DNA from: Variovorax paradoxus NBRC 15149
GTDB lineage: Bacteria; Pseudomonadota; Gammaproteobacteria; Burkholderiales; Burkholderiaceae_C
Reading direction: 5' to 3'
DNA: 64,000 nt
Assembly: GCF_001591365.1 (NCBI RefSeq)
Contig: NZ_BCUT01000001.1
Span: forward strand, 2,170,001 to 2,234,000
The position numbers were made by a program, and so were the translations under genes. Under the pieces are notes generated by a model, which had not been told where the DNA came from, did no database searches, and was given only the letters and a program-made list of their open reading frames with translations. Positions 18,377-33,806 of the stretch are shown piece by piece (position 1 is the first letter of the stretch; each line of letters begins with the position of its first letter).

Positions 18377-18380
<4 letters not shown>
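16707..18380 (+). CDS. GH13 alpha-glucosidase / alpha-amylase family enzyme
   Basis: 557 residues from ATG 16707. A GH13 (beta/alpha)8 enzyme of the oligo-1,6-glucosidase/alpha-glucosidase type: [17 protein letters not shown] at the N-terminus, [10 protein letters not shown] (calcium-site QPDLN class), nucleophile Asp206 in GFRFDACN, acid/base Glu275 in ALGEVGDE and transition-state Asp339 in [15 protein letters not shown], the QPDLN signature of the oligo-1,6-glucosidase subfamily, is present. No signal peptide, so it acts in the cytoplasm on imported or glycogen-derived alpha-glucosides. It heads the glycogen cluster and its TGA overlaps the GTG start of glgB by four bases. A trehalose-synthase role is less likely because no kinase domain or TreS tail is present. 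Confidence 0.85.
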
Positions 18381-20560
<2,180 letters not shown>

Positions 20561-20564
20561 AGCG

Positions 20565-22646
<2,082 letters not shown>

Positions 22647-22740
22647 CAGCCAGCCGCGCCGCACGGTGCTAGGCTGGCTGCAGAAGCGCTGAAGACGAAG
22701 AAGACAAGACGACAAACCGCCAAACGAACGGAGACACAGG

Positions 22741-24057
22741 ATGGACAACCACAGCATCAGCAGCAACAGCACGCCGCAGGCCCCCCTGCAGGCGCATCAA
22801 CTGGTCCGCCGCACCATCGCGCTGGTGCTGGCCGGCGGCCGGGGCTCGCGCCTCAAGCAGCTGACCGACCGGCGCGCCAAGCCGGCGGTGTACTTCGGCG
22901 GCAAGTTCCGCATCATCGACTTCGCGCTGTCGAACTGCCTGAACTCGGGCATCCGGCGCATGGCGGTGGTCACGCAGTACAAGTCGCATTCGCTGATGCG
23001 CCACCTGCAGCGCGGCTGGAGCTTCCTGCGCGCCGAGCTCAACGAGATGGTCGACGTGCTGCCCGCGCAGCAGCGCACGGGCGACGAGCACTGGTACCGC
23101 GGCACCGCCGACGCGGTGTACCAGAACCTGGACATCATCCAGACCCGCTCCACCAAGCACGACTACGTGGTGGTGCTGGCCGGCGACCATATCTACAAAA
23201 TGGACTACTCCATCATGGTCAAGGACCATGCCGAGCGCGGCCTGGGCTGCACGGTCGGCTGCATCGAGGTGCCGCGCATGGAGGCCACCGCCTTCGGCGT
23301 GATGGCCATCGACGACGGCCGCCAGATCACGGCCTTCCTCGAAAAGCCGGCCGATCCGCCCGCCATGCCGGGCCATCCCGACGTGGCGCTCGCGAGCATG
23401 GGCATCTACGTGTTCGATTCCGAGTACCTCTACCAGCTGCTCGAGGAAGACGCCGCCAACCCCGATTCGAGCCACGATTTCGGCAAGGACATCATCCCGC
23501 GCGCCGTGGCGCAGGGCCGCGCGCTGGCGCACCCCTTCGGCATGTCCTGCGTCACGCGCGCCTCGCGCGGGCCCGACGCCAAGGCCTACTGGCGCGACGT
23601 GGGCACGATTGATGCATTCTGGGCAGCCAACCTCGACCTGGCCTCCATCACGCCCGAACTCGACATCTATGACACAGACTGGCCCATCTGGACCTACCAG
23701 CGGCAGCTGCCGCCGGCCAAGTTCGTGCTCGACCGCGAGGGCAAGCACGGCATGACCGTCAACACCATCGTCTCGGGCGGCTGCATCGTCTCGGGCTCCA
23801 AGGTCAGCAGCTCGGTGCTGTTCTCGGGCGTGCGCATCCACTCGTTCTGCGACATCAACGAGGCCGTGCTGCTGCCCGACGTCGAGGTGGGCCGCGGCGC
23901 CCGGCTCAACCGCGTGGTGGTCGACCGCGGCTGTGTCATTCCGGACGAGATGGTGATCGGCGAAGACGCCGACGCCGATGCCGCGCGCTTCGAGCGCACC
24001 GACAACGGCGTGGTGCTGGTCACCCGCGAAATGCTCAAGCGCCTGCTGGCTGCCTGA
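22741..24057 (+). CDS. glgC: Glucose-1-phosphate adenylyltransferase
   Basis: 438 residues from ATG 22741 with GGAG about 10 bases upstream. Makes ADP-glucose, the committed and allosterically controlled step of glycogen synthesis. Nucleotidyltransferase fold: [69 protein letters not shown] and [12 protein letters not shown] left-handed beta-helix follows ([36 protein letters not shown]). The N-terminal Gln/Ser-rich extension of about 20 residues before [13 protein letters not shown] is where allosteric arginines sit in E. coli; two Arg are present. Followed by glgA after 17 bp. Confidence 0.96.
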   Translation: MDNHSISSNSTPQAPLQAHQLVRRTIALVLAGGRGSRLKQLTDRRAKPAVYFGGKFRIIDFALSNCLNSGIRRMAVVTQYKSHSLMRHLQRGWSFLRAELNEMVDVLPAQQRTGDEHWYRGTADAVYQNLDIIQTRSTKHDYVVVLAGDHIYKMDYSIMVKDHAERGLGCTVGCIEVPRMEATAFGVMAIDDGRQITAFLEKPADPPAMPGHPDVALASMGIYVFDSEYLYQLLEEDAANPDSSHDFGKDIIPRAVAQGRALAHPFGMSCVTRASRGPDAKAYWRDVGTIDAFWAANLDLASITPELDIYDTDWPIWTYQRQLPPAKFVLDREGKHGMTVNTIVSGGCIVSGSKVSSSVLFSGVRIHSFCDINEAVLLPDVEVGRGARLNRVVVDRGCVIPDEMVIGEDADADAARFERTDNGVVLVTREMLKRLLAA

Positions 24058-24074
24058 GGCCGCACCCTTCCCCG

Positions 24075-25562
24075 ATGCGAATCCTCCAGGTCAGCGCCGA
24101 ACTCTTCCCCCTGCTCAAGACCGGTGGCCTCGCCGACGTGGCCGGCGCGCTGCCGCTCGCGCTCATGGCCGCCGGACAGGACGCACGCGTGCTGCTGCCC
24201 GGCTTTCCGGCCATCCTGGCCGGCGTGCGCGAGCTGGCGCCCGTGGCCGAATTCACGGCGCCCTGGGGCCCGGAACGCTTCGGCCTGCGCGCGGGCCGCA
24301 TCGCCATCGACGGCGCGGCGGCGCCGATCACCGCCTACGTGATCGATGCGCCCGTGCTCTACGACCGGCCCGGCAACCCTTATGAAGACGCCACGCGCCA
24401 GCCCTACGGCGACAACCACCGGCGCTTCGCGCTGCTGGGCTGGGCCGCGGCGCAGCTGGCGCAGGGGCTCGATCCCGCCTGGCAGCCCGAGGTCGTGCAT
24501 GCGCACGACTGGCATGCGGGGCTGGCGCCGGCCTACCTGCACTTCGCGCGCGAGGCCGGCTTGACCCGCACGGGCAGCGTGTTCACGGTGCACAACCTGG
24601 CCTACCAGGGCATCTCGGCGCCATGGAACTTTGCCGATCTCGGCCTGCCCGCGCCGGCGTTCCACATGAACGGGCTCGAATACCACGGGCAGGTGTCCTT
24701 CATGAAGGGCGGCCTCTACTTTGCCGACCGCCTGACCACCGTGAGCCCGACCTACGCCCGCGAGATCCAGACGCCCGAGCAGGGCTTCGGCCTGGACGGC
24801 CTGCTGCGCCTGCGCGGCGGCGTGCTCACGGGCATTCTCAACGCGGTCGACGACGAGGTCTGGAATCCGGCCACCGACAGCGCGCTGGTGCAGGGCTACC
24901 ACACGCCCGACGGCCGCCACATGGCGGGCAAGGCGCGCTGCAAGGCCGTGCTGCAGCACCAGCTCGGCCTGGCCGAGCGCCCCGATGCGCCGCTCTTCAT
25001 CCTGGTGAGCCGGCTCACCGAGCAGAAGGGCCTGCACCTCGTGCTCGGCGGCCTCGACACCCTGCTGGCCGAAGGCGGCCAGCTCGCGCTGCTGGGCAGC
25101 GGCGAGGCCGGGCTCGAGCAAGCCTTCCGCGAGCGCGCGGCGGCCGCGCCGCGCGCGGTCAGCGTCACCATCGGCTACAACGAAACGCTCGCGCACCAGC
25201 TCTTCGGCGGCGGCGACGTGACGCTGGTGCCCTCGCTGTTCGAGCCCTGCGGCCTCACGCAGATGTACGGACTCAAGTACGGCAGCCTGCCGCTGGTGCG
25301 CCGCGTCGGCGGCCTGGCCGACACGGTGGTCGACTGCACGCTCGAGGACATGGCCAGCGGCCATGCCACCGGCTTCGTCTTCGACCGCTTCGATGCCGCC
25401 GACTACGATCGCGCGCTGCGGCGCGCCTTTGCGCTCTACCAGCGCGCGCCCGACTGGCGCCGCGTGCGCGGCAATGCCATGCGGCGCCCGGCCGACTGGG
25501 CCAGCGCCGCCGGCCAGTACATCGAGGTCTACCGGCAGGCGCTCGAGTCCGCCGGCACCTGA
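24075..25562 (+). CDS. glgA: Glycogen synthase
   Basis: 495 residues from ATG 24075. GT5 enzyme that transfers glucose from ADP-glucose to the growing glucan. The N-terminal ADP-glucose motif KTGGLADV starts at Lys15. Also seen: VVHAHDWHAGLAPAYL, FTVHNLAYQG, the C-terminal donor site SRLTEQKGLHLVL and the EPCGLTQMYGLKYGSLPLVRRVGGLADTV block (given here as landmarks, split at EPCGLTQM and GLKYGSLPLVR). GFVFDRFDAADY is the usual end region. Length and motifs are standard. It lies between glgC and glgP, 45 bp from the latter. Confidence 0.96.
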   Translation: MRILQVSAELFPLLKTGGLADVAGALPLALMAAGQDARVLLPGFPAILAGVRELAPVAEFTAPWGPERFGLRAGRIAIDGAAAPITAYVIDAPVLYDRPGNPYEDATRQPYGDNHRRFALLGWAAAQLAQGLDPAWQPEVVHAHDWHAGLAPAYLHFAREAGLTRTGSVFTVHNLAYQGISAPWNFADLGLPAPAFHMNGLEYHGQVSFMKGGLYFADRLTTVSPTYAREIQTPEQGFGLDGLLRLRGGVLTGILNAVDDEVWNPATDSALVQGYHTPDGRHMAGKARCKAVLQHQLGLAERPDAPLFILVSRLTEQKGLHLVLGGLDTLLAEGGQLALLGSGEAGLEQAFRERAAAAPRAVSVTIGYNETLAHQLFGGGDVTLVPSLFEPCGLTQMYGLKYGSLPLVRRVGGLADTVVDCTLEDMASGHATGFVFDRFDAADYDRALRRAFALYQRAPDWRRVRGNAMRRPADWASAAGQYIEVYRQALESAGT

Positions 25563-25607
25563 ACCAAGCGCCACGGCGCACCACCCCACCACTCTTCACC
25601 GAAGCCC

Positions 25608-28091
<2,484 letters not shown>

Positions 28092-28103
28092 GTCTTCGAC
28101 TTT

Positions 28104-28216
28104 CTCCCTCCCCTGCCGGGGGAGGGCCGGGGTGGGGGCACGTCGGCCTCGATGCCTTCGCGTCATCGGATGCGGGGCCAGCCCCCATCCCAGCCTTCCC
28201 CCGAAGGGGGAAGGAG
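28104..28216. repeat. Inverted-arm intergenic element, copy 2
   Basis: Left arm 28104-28139 (contains CTCCCTCCCCTGCCGGGGGA then GGGCCGGGGTGGGGGC) and right arm 28181-28216 (GCCCCCATCCCAGCC then TTCCCCCGAAGGGGGAAGG) are imperfect reverse complements around a core of exactly 41 bp. The core is related to the reverse complement of the core of the copy at 7344-7452: both carry GGCCT, a TCGCG block and TCGG-TGC in the same order. It fills the 136-bp gap between convergent glgP and exbD and could double as a bidirectional terminator. Confidence 0.72.
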
Positions 28217-28227
28217 CAAGACAAGAT

Positions 28228-28698
28228 TCAGCGCGGCGTTTCGGGCGCCGCCTTGGCCTCGGTCACGAAGCCGATTCGGTTCAGGCCCGCCTTGTTCGCA
28301 ATGCCCATCAGCGCCACCAGCTTGCCGTAGGGCACCGTCTGGTCGGCGCGCAGCTGCACCTCGGTGTCCTTGCTGTCGGCGGCGGCCTTCTGCAGGCGGG
28401 CGGCCAGTTCCTCGTCGGTCACGGGCTGGTCGTTGAAGAAGGTCTTGCCCGCGGCATCGACCGACACGCTCACGAACTTGGGCGTGTCGTTGGGCTGGCC
28501 GGCATCGGTCTGCGGCAGGTCGAGCTTGATCGAGCTCGCCATCAGCGGCGCGGTGATGATGAAGATCACCAGCAGCACCAGCATCACGTCGACCAGCGGC
28601 GTGACGTTGATGTCGGACAGCGGCCGCTGGCCGCCCGCCCCGGTCGCGCGCCCGCCGCCGGCGGCACTGCTGCCCAGGGAGGTGCGACCGAAGGCCAT
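28228..28698 (-). CDS. exbD: Biopolymer transport protein ExbD/TolR family
   Basis: 156 residues from ATG 28698. One membrane helix near residues 35-57 in PLVDVMLVLLVIFIITAPLM, with the conserved Asp of the proton path (LVDVMLVLL), preceded by SDINVTP. The periplasmic part carries the ExbD fold (VSVSVDAAGKTFFNDQPV, VQLRADQTVPYGKLVALM). Works with ExbB to couple the proton gradient to TonB-dependent outer-membrane transport, or, in Tol-type systems, to envelope constriction. exbB is 20 bp upstream. No tonB is in the window, so the TonB partner must be elsewhere. Confidence 0.9.
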   Translation of the reverse strand: MAFGRTSLGSSAAGGGRATGAGGQRPLSDINVTPLVDVMLVLLVIFIITAPLMASSIKLDLPQTDAGQPNDTPKFVSVSVDAAGKTFFNDQPVTDEELAARLQKAAADSKDTEVQLRADQTVPYGKLVALMGIANKAGLNRIGFVTEAKAAPETPR

Positions 28699-28718
28699 GG
28701 CTCGTGCGCTCCGTTCGG

Positions 28719-29426
28719 CTAGGCCGACACCGGCATGGGCCGCGCGGGCGGCGGCGCGGCCGGCGGCGGCGGGCTGCCGAAGCTCCCGAGCAGGTCGTGC
28801 GCAAAGCCCTCGAGCTCGGCTTCGATGCGGCCGATGACGCGGCCGAACACGTTGTAGGCCAGCACGGCCGGAATGGCCACGGCCAGGCCGAAGGCCGTCA
28901 TCACCAGCGCCTCGCCCACCGGTCCGGCCACCTTGTCGATGGTGAAGCCGCCGGTCTGGCCCGCGATGCCCGACAGCGCGCCGTAGATGCCCCACACCGT
29001 GCCGAGCAGTCCCACGAAGGGCGCCGTGGCGCCAACGGTGGCCAGCAGGATCTGGCCGGACTGCAGGCGCCGCAGCGCACCATGCAGCGCGCCGCGCAGC
29101 GCCCGCGTGAGCCGCTGGTTGCGGTCGCCGGTGGTGGCGCCGAGCGTGGCGTCGCCTGCATCCGTCGCTGCCGCATTCCTGATGGCGCTCACGGCCGGCC
29201 CCACCAGCATGGCGCGGTCGAAGGCCTGCAGGCGCTGCTGCGCATCGGCGAGCGTGGCCGACTGCCAGAACGCGGCAATGCTGCGCAGCACGTCGCGCGT
29301 GCCGCCGCGCAGCAGCCAGGCTTTCCACAGAATCACCACCCAGCTGGCGATCGACATCGCAAGCAGCAGCGCCGCCACCGAGCGGCTCACGCCGTCGCCC
29401 TGGGTCAGCAGTTCGAGGACGCTCAT
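28719..29426 (-). CDS. exbB: MotA/TolQ/ExbB proton channel protein
   Basis: 235 residues from ATG 29426. Three membrane helices are visible: about 18-35 (VAALLLAMSIASWVVILWKA), 125-150 (LLATVGATAPFVGLLGTVWG) and 170-195 (AFGLAVAIPAVLAYNVFGR), the second holding the diagnostic GATAPFVGLLGTVWGI. Motor partner of ExbD in the inner membrane. The last 20 residues are Pro-rich (SPPPPAAPPPARP), an uncommon cytoplasmic tail. It starts 7 bp after the dapB stop, so bamE-dapB-exbB-exbD look like one transcription unit. Confidence 0.9.
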   Translation of the reverse strand: MSVLELLTQGDGVSRSVAALLLAMSIASWVVILWKAWLLRGGTRDVLRSIAAFWQSATLADAQQRLQAFDRAMLVGPAVSAIRNAAATDAGDATLGATTGDRNQRLTRALRGALHGALRRLQSGQILLATVGATAPFVGLLGTVWGIYGALSGIAGQTGGFTIDKVAGPVGEALVMTAFGLAVAIPAVLAYNVFGRVIGRIEAELEGFAHDLLGSFGSPPPPAAPPPARPMPVSA

Positions 29427-29433
29427 CGTTCTT

Positions 29434-30288
29434 TCAGCGCAAGCCCAGCACGTCGAACATGTCGAACAGGCCCGCCTTCTGGCCGGCCAGGAAGCGCACG
29501 GCGCGCAGCGCGCCCTGCGCGTAGGTGACGCGGCTCGCGGACTTGTGGGTGATCTCGATGCGCTCGCCGGTGCCCGCGAACAGCACGGTGTGGTCGCCCA
29601 CGATGTCGCCGCCGCGGATCGCGGAGAAGCCGATGGTGGACGGGTCGCGCTCGCCGGTGATGCCTTCGCGCGCGTACACGGCGCAGTCCTTCAGGTCGCG
29701 GCCCAGCGCGCCGGCGATCACTTCGCCCATCTTGAGCGCGGTGCCCGAGGGCGCATCGACCTTGTGGCGGTGGTGCGCCTCGATGATCTCGATGTCGTAG
29801 CCCGTCGAGAGCGCCTTGGCCGCCATTTCGAGCAGCTTGAAGGTGACGTTGACGCCCACGCTCATGTTGGGCGAGACCATGATCGCGATGTCCTTGGCGA
29901 TCTCGGCGATCTCGGCCTTCTGCGCATCGCTGAAGCCGGTGGTGCCGATCACGGCCTGCACGCCGAGCTCACGGCAGGCTGCCAGGTGCGCGAGCGTGCC
30001 TTCGGGGCGGGTGAAGTCGATGAGCACCTGCGCGTCCTTGAGTCCGGTGCGCAGGTCGGCCACGATCGGCACGCCGCTCGTGAAGCCGAGGAACGCAGCC
30101 GCATCGGCGCCGATGGCGTTGCTGCCCGCCATGTCGAGCGCGCCGGCCAGCCGGCAATCGGGCGCCTCGCGCACCGCCTCGACCAGCATGCGGCCCATGC
30201 GGCCCGAGGCGCCCGCAATCGCGATGCGCCGCAGGGGGGGCGTGGAAGACCCGGAAAGGGACGAAGAAGTGGAAATGGATTCAGTCAC
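29434..30288 (-). CDS. dapB: 4-hydroxy-tetrahydrodipicolinate reductase
   Basis: 284 residues from GTG 30288; the first 20 residues (Ser/Thr-rich) precede the canonical start region [20 protein letters not shown], and no ATG lies between, so GTG is needed. NAD(P)H-dependent step of lysine and meso-diaminopimelate synthesis. Other landmarks: [48 protein letters not shown] and the active-site [16 protein letters not shown] with the HHxxKxDxPSGTA block. Length is slightly above the usual 265-270 because of the N-terminal extension. 90 bp downstream of bamE. Confidence 0.95.
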   Translation of the reverse strand: MTESISTSSSLSGSSTPPLRRIAIAGASGRMGRMLVEAVREAPDCRLAGALDMAGSNAIGADAAAFLGFTSGVPIVADLRTGLKDAQVLIDFTRPEGTLAHLAACRELGVQAVIGTTGFSDAQKAEIAEIAKDIAIMVSPNMSVGVNVTFKLLEMAAKALSTGYDIEIIEAHHRHKVDAPSGTALKMGEVIAGALGRDLKDCAVYAREGITGERDPSTIGFSAIRGGDIVGDHTVLFAGTGERIEITHKSASRVTYAQGALRAVRFLAGQKAGLFDMFDVLGLR

Positions 30289-30378
30289 GCGGATTCAGCC
30301 TTCGAAATTGGCATGGAAACCGGCACGCCCGCCCGACCCGGCGGGTGCGCCCGCCCTCGCCCTGGGTTTGGCGCGTGC

Positions 30379-30939
30379 TCAGCGCGCGGCTTCGAGCGGG
30401 GGGTATGCGGCGGGAAGCGGGGGCAGGCTGGTGGCCGTGGCGGTGGCATCGGCCTTCTTGCCGTCGTCCTTGGGGGCGAATTTCTTGAGCTCTTCTTCCG
30501 ACGCCTCGAGCGGCGGCACCTTGCCGCTCTTCTTGCGGGTGTCCAGCGTGGCGACGAATTCTTCCTCGCTGGGCATCGGGTCGCCCTCGAAGCGGTCGAG
30601 CAATTCGCCGTTGAAGAAGACGGTCAGGCGGCGTTCCTGGGGATCGACGCCCTGGCGCCTGATCGTGAAGACGTAGTCCCAGCGGTCCTTGTGGAAGACG
30701 TCGGTCAGAAGCGAGGTGCCGAGGATTTCGCGCACCTGCTGGCGCGACATGCCGGGCTTGAGCGCCTCGACCTGTTCCTTCGACACGAAATTGCCCTGGA
30801 CCACTTCGACCTTGTAGGGCGTGATGGCCGTCAGCGCACCACGCGTGCGATCGCTGAAGCCGCTGCAGGCACCGAGGCAGAAGGTCGCGGCGACGGCCGC
30901 GGCCAGCAGCCAGGGACGGCGTTGGAGAATGGCAGGCAT
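30379..30939 (-). CDS. bamE: Outer membrane assembly lipoprotein BamE
   Basis: 186 residues from ATG 30939 (MPAILQRRPW); an ATG at 30975 would add 12 residues ahead of the signal and is less likely. Signal peptide with lipobox LGAC, Cys about residue 25, then GLTAITPYKVEV and the SmpA/OmlA fold: QGNFVSKEQVEALKPGMS, QQVREILGTSLLTDVFHKDRWDY (landmarks), DPQERRLTVFFNG. BamE belongs to the BAM complex that inserts beta-barrels. It is longer than most: an unusual low-complexity tail rich in Lys, Ala and Pro fills the last 50 residues. Divergent from fur with a 91-bp shared promoter region, the order conserved across Burkholderiales. Confidence 0.92.
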   Translation of the reverse strand: MPAILQRRPWLLAAAVAATFCLGACSGFSDRTRGALTAITPYKVEVVQGNFVSKEQVEALKPGMSRQQVREILGTSLLTDVFHKDRWDYVFTIRRQGVDPQERRLTVFFNGELLDRFEGDPMPSEEEFVATLDTRKKSGKVPPLEASEEELKKFAPKDDGKKADATATATSLPPLPAAYPPLEAAR

Positions 30940-31030
30940 GGGAGGAAAAAAGGGGGTAGCGATATGATCGGCCATTGTAGCGGCTGGCCCTTTTTGGGGC
31001 CTGTCTGCAGCCCAGGGCGCAGGAACCATC

Positions 31031-31450
31031 ATGGCCAATATCGACGAACTCAAGAACACCGGCCTCAAGGCCACTCTGCCACGCCTGAAGATCCTCGAGA
31101 TCTTCCAGACCGGCAGCCAGCGCCACATGACGGCCGAAGATGTTTTCCGCGTGCTCCTGAACGAGCACTCCGACATCGGCCTGGCCACCGTCTACCGCGT
31201 GCTGACGCAGTTCGAGCAGGCCGGCATCCTCGAGCGCAGCCATTTCGAAAGCGGCAAGGCGGTCTACGAGCTGAACGAAGGCACCCACCACGACCACCTG
31301 ATCTGCACCTCGTGCGGCAAGGTCGAGGAGTTCTACGACGCCGAGATCGAGCGCCGCCAGCAGATGATCTCCAAGGACAAGGGCTGGATCCTGCAGGACC
31401 ACGCGATGTCGCTCTACGGCCTGTGCGGCGACTGCGTAAACAAAAGATAG
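31031..31450 (+). CDS. fur: Ferric uptake regulator Fur
   Basis: 139 residues from ATG 31031. Iron-responsive repressor. N-terminal winged helix with [34 protein letters not shown] and FEQAGIL; C-terminal dimer domain with [12 protein letters not shown] (regulatory metal and CxxC) and CGDC near the C-terminus for the structural zinc. Sequence is standard. Ends five bases before the stop of the convergent hprK, so the two transcripts must overlap. The promoter is shared with bamE. Confidence 0.96.
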   Translation: MANIDELKNTGLKATLPRLKILEIFQTGSQRHMTAEDVFRVLLNEHSDIGLATVYRVLTQFEQAGILERSHFESGKAVYELNEGTHHDHLICTSCGKVEEFYDAEIERRQQMISKDKGWILQDHAMSLYGLCGDCVNKR

Positions 31451-31454
31451 CCGT

Positions 31455-32414
31455 TCAGTCCCCGTCGCGCCCGCTTTCCATCGCCTTGTGGTGGCGCGCC
31501 ACGAAATCCGCATAGGTGTCGATGCCGCGCAGCTGCAGGATCGAGTTGCGCACGGCGGCTTCCACCAGCACGGCGATGTTGCGCCCGGCCACCACCTGGA
31601 TGATGACCTTGCGCACCGGAATGCCCAGCACGTCCTGCGTGAGCGGCGCCGAGGGCATGCGCTCGTAGTCGCGCTCGAAGCTGTCGCGCCGCACCAGGTG
31701 CACGATCAGCTTGAGCCGCATCTTTCGCCGCACCGCCGTCTCGCCGAAGATCGCGCGGATGTCCAGAAGGCCGATGCCGCGCACCTCCAGCAGGTTCAGC
31801 AGCAGGTCGGGGCAGCGGCCCTCGATGGTGTTCTGGTTGATGCGGAACAGGTCGACCGCGTCGTCGGCCACCAGGCCGTTGCCGCGCGAGATCAACTCCA
31901 GCCCGAGCTCGCTCTTTCCGAGCCCCGATTCGCCGGTGATCATGACCCCCATGCCCAGGATGTCCATGAACACCCCGTGCATCGAGGTGCGCTCCGCGAA
32001 ATGCTTGGACAGGTAGGCCCGCAGCAGGTCGATCACGAAGGCCGACGACTCGCGCGTGGCGAACAGCGGCAGCTGGGCGCGCTCGCAAATCGATAGCAGC
32101 TCGTCCGGCGCGGCCTGGCCGTCGGCCAGCACCAGCATGGGCGGCTCCAGCGTGACGATGCGGGCGATGCGCCGGGCGCAGTCTTCCTGGCTGCCGCGCG
32201 TCAGGTAGGCCACTTCGCGCGCGCCCAGGATCTGCACGCGGTACGGATGGATGTAATTGAGGTAACCGACCAGATCGGCCGCCGATTGGGCCCGGCTGAT
32301 GACTTCAGGGTCGAACTGGCGCTCTGACGCCCCGAGCCCGGCGAGCCATTCCCAGCGGAGCGACCCGCGGAATTCCTCGAACATGGCGTCGGCACTGATG
32401 ACGGTCGGCTTCAT
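31455..32414 (-). CDS. hprK: HPr kinase/phosphorylase
   Basis: 319 residues from ATG 32414. Phosphorylates and dephosphorylates HPr on serine, linking the nitrogen/carbon PTS to ATP and phosphate. An N-terminal MurF-like domain (residues 1-130) precedes the kinase: conserved His about 146 ([11 protein letters not shown]), Walker [10 protein letters not shown] at 161-169, [13 protein letters not shown] and the HprK signature [10 protein letters not shown]. In betaproteobacteria HprK acts with ptsN and ptsH. ptsN is 94 bp upstream on the same strand. rapZ, which often follows hprK, is not here: the gene is convergent with fur. Confidence 0.94.
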   Translation of the reverse strand: MKPTVISADAMFEEFRGSLRWEWLAGLGASERQFDPEVISRAQSAADLVGYLNYIHPYRVQILGAREVAYLTRGSQEDCARRIARIVTLEPPMLVLADGQAAPDELLSICERAQLPLFATRESSAFVIDLLRAYLSKHFAERTSMHGVFMDILGMGVMITGESGLGKSELGLELISRGNGLVADDAVDLFRINQNTIEGRCPDLLLNLLEVRGIGLLDIRAIFGETAVRRKMRLKLIVHLVRRDSFERDYERMPSAPLTQDVLGIPVRKVIIQVVAGRNIAVLVEAAVRNSILQLRGIDTYADFVARHHKAMESGRDGD

Positions 32415-32508
32415 GCGTAGGGAAATGGCGCTGCGCGCCTAGTTGGAGGCCGGCCAGAATACCGCGGAACCGGCCCGGCGGGGCCGCGGGAGCCTCTGGG
32501 CAGGCACT

Positions 32509-32976
32509 TCAGGCGACTTGCGTCGACTGCCAGCCGGCAATGAGTCCGTGCAGTTCGGCCGCGTCGGTGCTCGACTTGATCTGCTCGCGCAGGTTGGCGT
32601 CGCTCAGCAGCTCGGCGATCTCGGAGAGGATTTCAAGGTGCTTCTGGGTGGCCGCCTCGGGCACCAGCAGGAAGATCAGGAGCCCGACGGGCTGCTCGTC
32701 CGGCGCGTCGAAGCCGATCGGGTTGGCCAGCTGGAAGACCGCGGCCATGGGGGCCTTGAGGCCCTTGATGCGGCCGTGCGGAATGGCCACCCCGTGCCCG
32801 AGCCCGGTGGAGCCGAGGCGTTCGCGTGCGAACAGGCTGTCGGTGATGAGCGCGCGGCCGAGGCCGTGAAGGCTCTCGAACAGCAAGCCGGCTTCTTCGA
32901 AAGCACGTTTCTTGCTGGTAGCGTCAACGCTCACAAGCACTTGAGCGGGCGGCAGGATGGACGCGAGGCGATTCAT
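32509..32976 (-). CDS. ptsN: PTS IIA-like nitrogen regulatory protein
   Basis: 155 residues from ATG 32976 (MNRLASILPP); an in-frame start at 33027 is less likely. EIIA-Ntr of the nitrogen phosphotransferase system, phosphorylated on His67 within GHGVAIPHGRI; other landmarks are TSKKRAFEEAGLLFE, DEQPVGLLIFLLVPE and QKHLEILSEIAELL. It controls potassium transport and other regulators by its phosphorylation state. Lies between hpf and hprK, the usual context, but rpoN, the typical head of this locus, is absent here. Interesting company: the K+ transporter kup is in the window but far away. Confidence 0.93.
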   Translation of the reverse strand: MNRLASILPPAQVLVSVDATSKKRAFEEAGLLFESLHGLGRALITDSLFARERLGSTGLGHGVAIPHGRIKGLKAPMAAVFQLANPIGFDAPDEQPVGLLIFLLVPEAATQKHLEILSEIAELLSDANLREQIKSSTDAAELHGLIAGWQSTQVA

Positions 32977-33105
32977 GGTGGGGGAAGGGCGGGGGCGATT
33001 ATGCACCCGCTTGGTAAAAACCCCCACTCCCGTTACTTACTTTTTGGCTACATGTTGCCCGGAGGCCTCGCAGCCTTGTCAGCGCCGGTAACAGCAACAG
33101 GCAGC

Positions 33106-33128
33106 AAAAAGCCGCCCGCAGGCGGCTT
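33106..33128 (-). terminator. Intrinsic terminator after hpf
   Basis: AAGCCGCC (33109-33116) and GGCGGCTT (33121-33128) pair over a CGCA loop, and on the minus strand the stem is followed by a run of T (AAAAA at 33106-33110 read in reverse). It lies 33 bp past the hpf stop. A good Rho-independent terminator, which would separate hpf from ptsN unless it is leaky. Confidence 0.7.
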
Positions 33129-33160
33129 GTCGGCAGGGCTGCAGCCCTCTGGCCCGTGGC

Positions 33161-33490
33161 CTACATCACGCGCTTGGGGGCGGCGTGGTGGTGGTCCTGC
33201 AGGCGGTCCTTGTGGCGCACCACCTGGCGGTCGAGCTTGTCGACCAGTTCATCGACCGCAGCATAGAGATCAGCGTGGCTCGACTCCGCGAACATGTCGT
33301 TACCCTTGACGTGAATGTTGCACTCCGCCCTTTGGCGGCGTTCCTTTTCCTTCTGCTTTTCCACCGTGAGGAGCACCTTCACATCGACCACCTGGTCGAA
33401 GTGCCGTGTGATCCGGTCCAGCTTGCTCGTGACGTAGGTGCGCAAGGCAGGTGTGACGTCGAGGTGATGACCGCTGATCGTCAAATTCAT
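33161..33490 (-). CDS. hpf: Ribosome hibernation promoting factor, short form
   Basis: 109 residues from ATG 33490 with a strong AGGAGG site at normal distance. [34 protein letters not shown] and [29 protein letters not shown] sequence define the short HPF/RaiA family; there is no long-form C-terminal extension. HPF converts 70S ribosomes to inactive dimers in stationary phase. A terminator follows directly and a 316-bp non-coding region precedes it, so it is probably monocistronic. Confidence 0.93.
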   Translation of the reverse strand: MNLTISGHHLDVTPALRTYVTSKLDRITRHFDQVVDVKVLLTVEKQKEKERRQRAECNIHVKGNDMFAESSHADLYAAVDELVDKLDRQVVRHKDRLQDHHHAAPKRVM

Positions 33491-33806
33491 GAATGACCTC
33501 CTGAGAATTGACGGTTGGGAAAATGGCCCCGCTCCGGGATGGGGCGTGGCCGGCGAAACAGATATGGGGGTTGGGGGAGAAAAGGGGAAGAAGAGAAAAG
33601 ATGGGACGGTCGATTCACTATGCCCAAGCTGTCACGGTATTGCAATAGCAGACTTCTCCGGGTGGCGGACACCGGCGGACCATGCGCTGCTCACGCTAGC
33701 GATTCCATAGCGGCCCGCGCATGCAGGCCCGCCGATGCGGCACTTTGGCAGCAAGTGTTTCAGTGCGTCACCAGCGGTGACCCTGCCGGGCGAAGGGCCG
33801 GCCGGC
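33491..33806. other. Non-coding region between hpf and the UvrD-like gene
   Basis: 316 bp without a convincing gene. On the right it contains the 3' side of the helicase gene, on the left the leader of hpf, which is purine/pyrimidine biased (runs of G and A on the plus strand at 33560-33605). In many betaproteobacteria rpoN (sigma-54) lies just upstream of hpf; here no remnant of it is visible. A candidate hpf promoter is listed separately. Confidence 0.6.
33617..33645 (-). promoter_or_regulatory. Possible hpf promoter
   Basis: Read on the minus strand: TTGCAA (33645-33640), 17-bp spacer, CATAGT (33622-33617). Each box matches four of six consensus bases with optimal spacing, giving a leader of about 120 bases. 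Weak evidence. Confidence 0.28.

Noticed and set aside
33487..33672. Short minus-strand open frame in the hpf upstream region
   Set aside because: Overlaps the hpf start and leader; low-complexity Ser/Pro sequence without a ribosome site.
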